Below are positions 57,738 to 64,000 of a DNA stretch of 64,000 nucleotides, piece by piece. Below the pieces are notes generated by a model, which saw nothing but the letters and a program-made list of their open reading frames with translations, was not told where the DNA came from and did no database searches. Numbering within the stretch: the stretch's first letter is position 1; each line of letters begins with the position of its first letter. Both the position numbers and the translations under genes were made by a program. Source of the DNA: Bubalus kerabau (lineage: Eukaryota > Chordata > Mammalia > Artiodactyla > Bovidae); the NCBI RefSeq assembly GCF_029407905.1, contig NC_073642.1, forward strand, positions 5,270,001 to 5,334,000, in the 5' to 3' direction.

Positions 57738-58202
57738 ATGGCAGAGGAATCAGAGACCAAATTACCAACATCTGTTGGACCATAAAAAAAGCTAGAGAGT
57801 TCCAGAAAAACTTCTGCCATCTACTTCTGCTTCATTGACTATGCTAAAGCCTTTGACTATGTGGATCACAACAAACTATGGAAAATTCTTAAAGAGATGG
57901 GAATACCACATCACCTTAACTGTCTTCTGAGAAACCTGTATGCAAGTTTCTAACTGTTAGCAACAGTTAGAACCAGACATGGAACAACAGACTGGTTCCA
58001 AATTGGGAAAGGAGTACATCAAGACTGTATATTATTACCCTGTTTATTTTAACTTATATGCAGAGTACATCATGCGAAATTCTGGGCTGGAATACTCACA
58101 AGCTGGAATAAAGATTGTCAGGAAAAATATCAACAACCTCAGATATGCAGATGATACCACTCTAATGGCAGAAAGTGAAGAGGAACTAAAGAGCCTCTTT
58201 AT
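57738..58202 (+). mobile_element. BovB LINE, internal RT segment, sense, cut by the retrovirus
   Basis: Sense BovB from the RT fingers to just past the palm. The frame at 57979-58245 keeps RYADDTTLMAESEEELKSLF. BovB sequence ends exactly where the retroviral LTR begins (58,203), so the missing 3' part should lie beyond the other end of the provirus, outside this window. Confidence 0.85.
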
Positions 58203-58784
58203 TGAGGTCTTTTACAGACCGGGACCTGGGGACTGGAGTCAATGAAAAGAAAGAGAGAGAAAGAGACAGAAAGAGCAATATCCCTCGGGTTATGTGGAAA
58301 GCCAATACACAAGACTCGTACCGCTCATGAAGGCACAGGGAGTCCTCTCAAGGAGCTTTTGAAAGCCCGGAAGAGAAAGTGAGCTTGGTAGGCCTCCACG
58401 CTCCGAAGAATTTCCCAGAGACAAAAGAAGGATGCGGGGGACCCAAGTCTCTAGTTGAACAGGGTATTTTATTAGCAGAAATGCATGCTTATATATCTTC
58501 AGTAAGATAATTACTCAGCCATTAAAAAGAATGAAATTCCACCAGTTGAAACAAAATGGATAGTCTGTTAATTACAAGGTTGCTGAAGAGAGTCACTGAA
58601 GGGAGTCACTGAAGAGAATCCAAGCAGGTGCCCTTTCCCATGATCTCAGTCCTGAGAACTGCGTGCAGCTCTACTTGTTCCTGTATTCTAGGAACTGATA
58701 AGGAACAGAGAATCCTTGAAAAATGGCACACAAAGGAAGAAAATACAACATACTGGATCCCTTAAAGTTGAATGTCCCCTGACA
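58203..58784 (-). repeat. 3' LTR of the endogenous retrovirus
   Basis: A 582-bp LTR with TG...CA ends (plus strand tgaggtc at 58,203 and cctgaca at 58,784). Read on the minus strand, U3 comes first, then the TATA and polyadenylation signals, then U5. A short tandem (agtcactgaag, two to three copies) lies in U3 at about 58,580-58,620. Confidence 0.85.
58468..58496 (-). promoter_or_regulatory. LTR TATA box and polyadenylation signal
   Basis: On the minus strand a TATATAA lies at 58,490-58,496 and AATAAA at 58,468-58,473, about 20 bases apart. This spacing fits betaretrovirus-like LTRs, where the polyadenylation signal lies close to the TATA box. Activity cannot be judged from sequence. Confidence 0.7.
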
Positions 58785-60828
58785 ATTCCCCCTTTTTATT
58801 TTTTCATAATTGGGGGTGACTGTAGATACTTTTGTGAAAAAGGCCCTGACCAAATGAGTTTGTTTAGTTTGAACAATTTTAGTTGAAAGGCATCGGTATA
58901 CTACAAATATAATCATTGGGATAATTATCAGCATTATAGCTCCAGATCCAATACTGTGTGTAATACTTTGAAACCATCCTTGAGGGTCTAGCCCAGATAA
59001 ATTGATCAGCTAGCTGTTCAGCTAAGGTTTCCAGATTGTTGGAAGAGGGTAGACTCTTAGAGAAAGTTTCAAAGGTTTCCTTTTGTAATAATTGTACAAT
59101 TAAGGAAGCATTATCATGTAAGTCTTGCAAATGAAATTTGATTTGTTCCCAGTTGTAGGCACTGTAGTGGAACTGAACAGGGGTAATACAAAAGTGAGTA
59201 GAATTCCAGTCACATTTTAGTATAACTTGTTTTTGTAAATCTATTAATTGATCTCCGACCCATTGGACGGCTGTTTTTATTTCCTGTATTTCATCTTAAA
59301 CTTCCTCATTTACCTGAGCCTGAGTGGTCCACATAGTATGAGCATCTTTGGTCCAATTTTGAATAAAGTTGTGTGTTAGAATTGAGGTTTGTAAAGCACT
59401 GTCTGCGACAGTGGCAGTAGTGCAAATGGCTATTAATCCCCAAATGCCAAGAATTAATCATCCAGTGACTTGTTTAGATTGCCAAGGTAATTTAGTAAGT
59501 AGCAAGGGGGCAACTCCTGCCATGGGACCCTCCTCCCAGGGTCATCGGAGATCTACTGGCAACCACAGATTATGTCGAGATCGAAGAATCAAAAGGGATT
59601 CGTTTTTCAAAGAAACAGAGAAATTAAGACAAGTATACAATTTGTTATCTATACAAGTCACAGAAGGTAAAGTCTTATTAAACTGCAAGTTCCCTATAGC
59701 TATAACGAACACAAGCTTGTATGAAATATGAATGATTATAATGAAAGGAATAGTTACTGACTATGACTGGTCCCCATAAAATATCCAGTTCAAGTTCCAA
59801 GTTCTTTGGTGCTCGCAGCAAGTTTCCAGATGTCCTATTGTTCAGGCCCAATCCCTTTATTGAGGACGATTCGAGGGTGAGGGGGTGCCATTCCACCGTC
59901 AAGCCAGCCAGGAAGTCCTTTGTCATGGTAATATTCCATCATAGTATTAGTAACCTATGCTACTTGAGTAGCATAATCACATACAGTGCTGTTAATATCA
60001 TCTGCATACTTAGATAACCACACACCATGGGGTCCCCAATCAACAATGGTGTAATTGGCCACAAACATTAATTTCCCTGATTTAGCTTGACATCTGTCCC
60101 AATGAACAGGAGTATATTTAAAGTTCTTATATGTAAACCCTTTGCATAATGATTTTTGTCCTTTTCCTAGAGTTTCAGTAGTGTTGACATGGTTCTTATA
60201 GAAAGAAAGGGCAGTAAACTTTCTAAGCAATGTCTGAAAGTTCTTCTTTGGAGGTAGAACGAAAGCCCATGTTTGTTGGCTAACGTTAATGCATAATTCT
60301 GTTGGACCCATGCATAGAGGAAGGACTTCATATCCTAGAGAAATATTAACTAGTCTCCCTTCTTCCTCAGGATGAAAGGGCCCCTCCAAGCTCCAAGGAG
60401 GAAGCATATGTAGTGAGTTATTAGTGGATATGATTGGTCCTATATCTAACGAGGGTTAGGTATATAAGCCCAATAAGTGTGATTAATCAAGTCAGCCTGA
60501 GCAGGGGGAAGCAAAAGCAAGCAAAGCAAGCATAGTGACAAAAATATTTTCAGGATTCTGAGGCCTTATCCTGTTGAAAAACCAGATTTTCAGCTTGATT
60601 AGTAAGGGTTTTCATCTGTCCCCAAGTAGGGAGATCATAAGTTTGGTGACATTGAGTGCAGCTTTTCTTGGAAATTTTTAAAGCCGCCATGGTTTGTACT
60701 GGAATCTCCTCCTCTTGGGGATTTTGCTGTTTCTTCTCTATCTTGAATGCTGGTGGCTCCCCTGGGGCAGATCTTCCAAAGAGGGAGCGAACTGATTTCG
60801 TTGGATCCATCCGGAGAAATACAAGCAT
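58671..60828 (-). pseudogene. env: Endogenous retroviral env, broken
   Basis: Encodes a former envelope glycoprotein. Pieces in order on the minus strand: 60550-60828 (leader region with PTWGQMKTLTNQA), 59955-60407 (surface subunit, several N-linked glycosylation sites and paired Cys), 59678-59926 (surface subunit, shifted frame), then the transmembrane subunit to 58,879 (hydrophobic start, heptad-like helix, FCITP-type Cys block) and 58671-58934 (membrane anchor LIIIPMIIFVVYRCL and a tail). A stop lies at 59296-59298 in the transmembrane ectodomain, and frameshifts separate the other pieces. The last frame runs through the polypurine tract and 37 codons into U3. No functional protein can be made. 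Confidence 0.85.
58785..58800 (-). promoter_or_regulatory. Polypurine tract
   Basis: On the minus strand an A-rich run leads to AAAAAGGGGGAAT directly before the LTR TG. This is the usual plus-strand primer site position. Confidence 0.85.
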
Positions 60829-60834
60829 ACCTCT

Positions 60835-61000
60835 TTCTCTGTAATATTAATTTTCCAGATTTCCATTGTTTAGTCAACCCGTCTTGATACCAAATGGGCA
60901 GAGGAAGGGAGGTATGCTTCAATACCTGGAAATGCTTTTCTGCTTTTGTTAAAATATCTCCTTGCATTAAATTTAAAAAATTAAAAACATAAAGCTGTAT
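60835..61000 (-). pseudogene. pol: Integrase C-terminal remnant
   Basis: Within the frame at 60635-61138 (minus), the segment LPIWYQDGLTKQWKSGKLIL and the following KRYACISPDG resemble the C-terminal DNA-binding domain of a betaretroviral integrase. The zinc-binding N-terminal domain and the DDE core, about 200 residues, are not found between this and the RNase H end about 100 bp away. The frame then overlaps the env leader in another frame, as usual for this group. Confidence 0.7.
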
Positions 61001-61084
61001 TAGCGATAGGAATATATTGCATTGGAATCTAGTAAAGTCTGCTCTGGATAGGAAGATAGAAGTATTCCTGTGTATTACACCTTT

Positions 61085-62700
61085 TAAAAAAATTTTTATT
61101 TGTAGTTTCAGTGTGTGGTGTGTTTGTATATGGGTCATATAAATGGGGGAAGTGCGGTTCCTAATAAGAGATTGTAGTTCAAGAAAAAGCTGTTGTTGAA
61201 TAATAGGTCGATTGGAGTTTATAGTGGAGGTTTCTATATTTCTTAATATAAAAACTGAATATAAGGAGTCAGAAATTATATTAATGGGGTAAGGATATAG
61301 GTGAATAATTTGAATAAGAGTAATTCGTTTTGTTGAGTAGAATGAAATTTAGTATAAAAGATTTTATATTTTTTGAGAGACCAGAATGAGGCTTTGGAGT
61401 TTTTAGTCCCATCTATATAGAAAATATAAGCTTGAGGTATAGGTTGTGAGCTGATAATGTGAGAGATAATAAATTCAGTATTTTTAAAGAGATTCCAGAG
61501 TTTGTTGGAAAGATAATGAAATGAAATTTCTTTAAAATATTCCAGAAAGGCTATTTGGAAATCGGTAGAAGTTTGTAGTGCATTCTGGAATTGAGATTTA
61601 TTAACAGGTATTACAGTTTTATGAGGATCACAGCCAATTAGAATCTCAGTTTTATTTCTCTCATTGATAATTATTAGAGCGATCAAATCAAGATAGGGCA
61701 TAAGTGACCTTGTCCTAAAATGGGTATAGATCCATTCTATTGGATGTTCTTGTTGGACAAAAAGTCCTGTGGGGGAATGGAGAGAGGGGAGTATAAATAA
61801 CTCGAGAGGTAAATCAAGTATAATACGAGTAAGAAACTGTTTTTGCAATTTATTTTGTATTAAACAGAGTTCCTCTCATGCCTCTTGTGAAAGCAAACGA
61901 GGGCTATTTAAATCGGGATCTCTTTTTAAAGTGTTAAATGGATTAGTCAGTTGGTAATTTGCAATGCCTAAAGAGGGTCTAATCCAGTTTATATCACCTA
62001 AAAGTTTTTGAAAATCATTCAAGGTTGAAAATTTATTGGTATGAATCTGTGTTAGTTGGGGAGTAATACGTTGTCTATTAACAACAAATCCTGAGTAATG
62101 GTAAGGTGTAGAGCCTTGAATCTTTTTAGGGGCAATGATTAACCCAGAGTCTTTTAAGTATTGTTGAGCTATGTCAAACATTTGTTGAGTTTCTAAAACA
62201 GATGGAGCAGAAAACAAAATATCATCTATATAACGCATGAAAAGAAAGTTAGGAAATTGTATTTATTCTTACAGGTTTAAGGGCTTTGGTTACATAGTAT
62301 TGGCACTTGGTGGAAGAATTCATCATTCGTTGAGGTAGTACAGTCCATTGGTACCGTTTATGAGGCCTGGTGTGATTAGGATAAGGAAGAGAGAAAGCAA
62401 ATCTCTCTCAGTTTAGAGGGTGTAAAGGTATAGTAAAAAAGCAATCTTGTAAATCTATAATAATAATATGTCAGTTTTGAGGAATAGTGGTAGGTGATGG
62501 AATTCCTAGTTGCAATGCATTTATAGGTTTCATAGATGCATTAACTTTTTTAAGGTCTGTTAAGAGATGCCATTTGTTAGATTTCTTTCTTATAACAAAA
62601 ATGGGAGAGTTCCAAGGGGAATAAGATTCCTCAATATGTTTTAATTTTAATTGTGTTGTTATGAGTTCCTTAGTAGCCTCCAATTTCTCTTTTGTAAGGG
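61085..62700 (-). pseudogene. pol: Retroviral pol: reverse transcriptase and RNase H, broken
   Basis: Minus-strand pieces: 62471-62683 (RT fingers, EESYSPWNSPIFVIRKKS and LLTDLKKVN), 61876-62238 (RT palm with intact YIDDILFSAPS, then thumb with LLGDINWIRP) and 61276-61848 (connection and RNase H start YIDGTKNSKAS), with the RNase H end continuing to about 61,085. Between the palm and RNase H pieces a single TGA at 61876-61878 interrupts an otherwise same-frame sequence. The fingers piece is in a different frame. YIDD carries the two catalytic Asp residues; in RNase H the first Asp is present. Confidence 0.85.
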
Positions 62701-62814
62701 GCCACTGGTTTGTCCAAATAGACTCATCATTCTTTCAAGTTATTTTAATAATTGCATTGTTTGTCAAATGAGCAGTGGCCCCTAGGAAACATGTGGAATA
62801 TATATTTGAGTTTG

Positions 62815-63425
62815 TCATTGCATAAATGAATCTCTTCCTATTAGATTAAGGGGTGCATCTATCACATAAGGTTGTAATGTTGTAGGCTGGCACTTCTGGT
62901 CCCTCATAAGGATACATTTAAATATTTTGATAGATTTATTGTATTTTGGTTTGAGAAATTCCTGTAATTTGGCAAGAAATTCTCTGTATAGGCCAAGATT
63001 TGGGCCATAAATGTTTGGAAATAATAGTAATATCAGATCCAGTATTGAGGAGACCAGAAAATCTTTGCCATTAATTTTGATATATATATTTGGTCGTGCA
63101 TATTCATATATTATTGATGTCCATAAGGATTGTTTTTGATGTGTATTGCTGAATCCATCTGTCTGTATGTCATTAGAGGAGTTAATAGAAATGTAAGGTA
63201 AAAGAAGTAATGGGCAATTTTGTCCCCCTTTTTGAATTACCATAGTATCTGAGATGACATCATAATTTGAATTTCTCTCTTATAATCTGAATCAATTATT
63301 CCAGGGTAAACAGTAATTCCCTTAGAAGTGAAGTTGAATTGGCCAAGTAAAAGGCCAAAGGTTTTTGGAGGTAGGGGTCCAAAAAGTCCAGTAGGTATTC
63401 TAGGCTTGAGGGAAAAGAAAATCAT
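62815..63425 (-). pseudogene. pro: Retroviral pro: dUTPase and protease, broken
   Basis: The frame at 63237-63425 (minus) carries the dUTPase block YPGIIDSDYKREI. The next frame (62815-63243) begins with the end of dUTPase (a LLLLPY block) and continues into the protease up to a late LIGRD block. Where the protease active site D-T-G belongs (about 63,030-63,045), this frame reads LDLI, and the adjacent frame reads N-T-G. The catalytic Asp is lost either way. dUTPase next to protease is typical of betaretroviruses. Confidence 0.8.
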
Positions 63426-64000
63426 TTAGGGCGGGTATATCGACTGCAGCACTGCTGGATGTTGAGGGTTTGAGGGAAAAGATGGGGTTTGTCCCTGGGT
63501 TTTGTTGATGGGGACCCGGGGAGTCCCCAGCTTGGAGTTTCCCGAAATAGGCTTCCCTTCAATATCATATTTTAGATCGAGATTCCCTGGCCCAATGTAT
63601 CCCTGTATGGCACGAAGGCAGATTCCTGGAGGTTTTTCTAACAGTTCTAATTTTTTCTGTGTGCCTTTTAGGGAAATCCCTTTGTAAATGGGTCTTGTCC
63701 CCACATGTAAAATATCCTTCATTTCCCTTTTAAAAGCAGCAGCCATTGTTTTGGCTAATATTTGCATTTTCTGAGTTTCTGATCCTAAATTGTGATAAGC
63801 CTTCAAATAATCAATAACAGTCCCAGTCTCATGAATTGGAGTGATAGCTCTTTGATATTCCTGATTTGCATTTTCATAAGCAAGTAGTTTTCCTAGTTGC
63901 ATTATGGCCTCTTCTCCGATAACACTATAGGAAATAGCAACTTCCAATCTAGCTAAAAAATCAGCATAGGCTTCATTAGGCCCTTGGAATATCTGTATAG
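63426..64000 (-). pseudogene. gag: Retroviral gag: capsid C-terminus and nucleocapsid, partial
   Basis: The frame is open from the window edge to a stop at 63426-63428, about 190 codons. It begins inside the capsid major homology region (QGPNEAYADFLARL, 63,950-63,991), followed by capsid C-terminal sequence and a nucleocapsid region. The expected two CCHC zinc knuckles are not intact: near 63,600-63,640 only scattered Cys and Gly residues remain, consistent with small indels. The Gln, Glu and Arg of the homology region are kept. The matrix and capsid N-terminal parts lie outside the window. Confidence 0.85.

Larger units (their letters stand above)
58203..64000 (-). mobile_element. Class II (betaretrovirus-like) endogenous retrovirus, 3' part
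   Basis: A provirus on the minus strand. From right to left: gag capsid/nucleocapsid, dUTPase and protease, RT with RNase H, an integrase remnant, env, polypurine tract and 3' LTR. The 5' LTR, leader, primer-binding site and matrix region lie beyond 64,000. A dUTPase next to protease and the compact LTR with TATA and AATAAA close together point to a betaretrovirus-like class II element. All genes carry stops or frameshifts. It is an old, defective genomic copy. Confidence 0.9.

Noticed and set aside
59369..59731. 120-codon plus-strand frame inside the provirus
   Set aside because: It is antisense to env, has no motif and is a shadow frame.
58203..64000. Intact retroviral genes
   Set aside because: Stops, frameshifts, a lost protease Asp, degraded zinc knuckles and a missing integrase core show that this is a defective genomic relic.

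Overview
This window is ruminant (bovid-type) nuclear DNA made almost entirely of transposable elements. BovB (RTE) LINEs, Bov-tA and Bov-A2 tRNA-derived SINEs with (AGC)n tails, tRNA-Glu SINEs of the CHR type, young ruminant L1 3' ends and ruminant L1 5' untranslated regions all point to cattle or a close relative. I found no host protein-coding gene, tRNA or rRNA gene that I can support. Most open frames longer than 60 codons are chance frames or pieces of LINE, mariner or retroviral coding sequence.

Layout. 1-8.3 kb: unassigned sequence, SINEs, two BovB copies and a mariner transposon of the Hsmar1 type (about 7.08-8.26 kb). 8.7-13.0 kb: an antisense L1 that lacks its middle. 13.0-21.0 kb: a nest of at least four layers, old L1 > L1 3' end > BovB > young L1 3' end, with target-site duplications (TSDs) at several levels. 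21.0-26.4 kb: the quietest stretch, with MIR and L2 relics and a CHR SINE. 26.4-34.2 kb: BovB copies, MER20 with a BovB and a Bov-A2 nested in it, a CHR SINE, an MLT1 LTR and a BovB carrying a 5'-inverted L1. 34.4-37.0 kb: ancient L1. 38.2-39.3 kb: an old LTR. 41.0-54.2 kb: an old sense L1 that appears to be split by about 10.3 kb of sequence; the split segment holds another old L1, a sense BovB, an L1 5' UTR and a nearly full-length BovB (46.37-50.32 kb) with a GC-rich repeated 5' end and a 353-residue endonuclease frame. 55-58.2 kb: an old LTR broken by L1 and BovB. 58.2-64.0 kb: the 3' part of a class II (betaretrovirus-like) endogenous retrovirus on the minus strand, running off the right edge. 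Its gag, pro/dUTPase, pol and env are all broken, and most of integrase is missing.

TSDs and split elements give a relative order of events. Ancient L1, MIR, L2, MER20, MER5A and MLT1 came first. Mariner, CHR SINEs and older BovB followed. Bov-tA, Bov-A2 and young L1 insertions are late. The retrovirus is younger than the BovB copy it interrupts at 58,203. Family names come from recognising characteristic sequences by eye. Boundaries without a TSD are good to roughly 10-50 bp.
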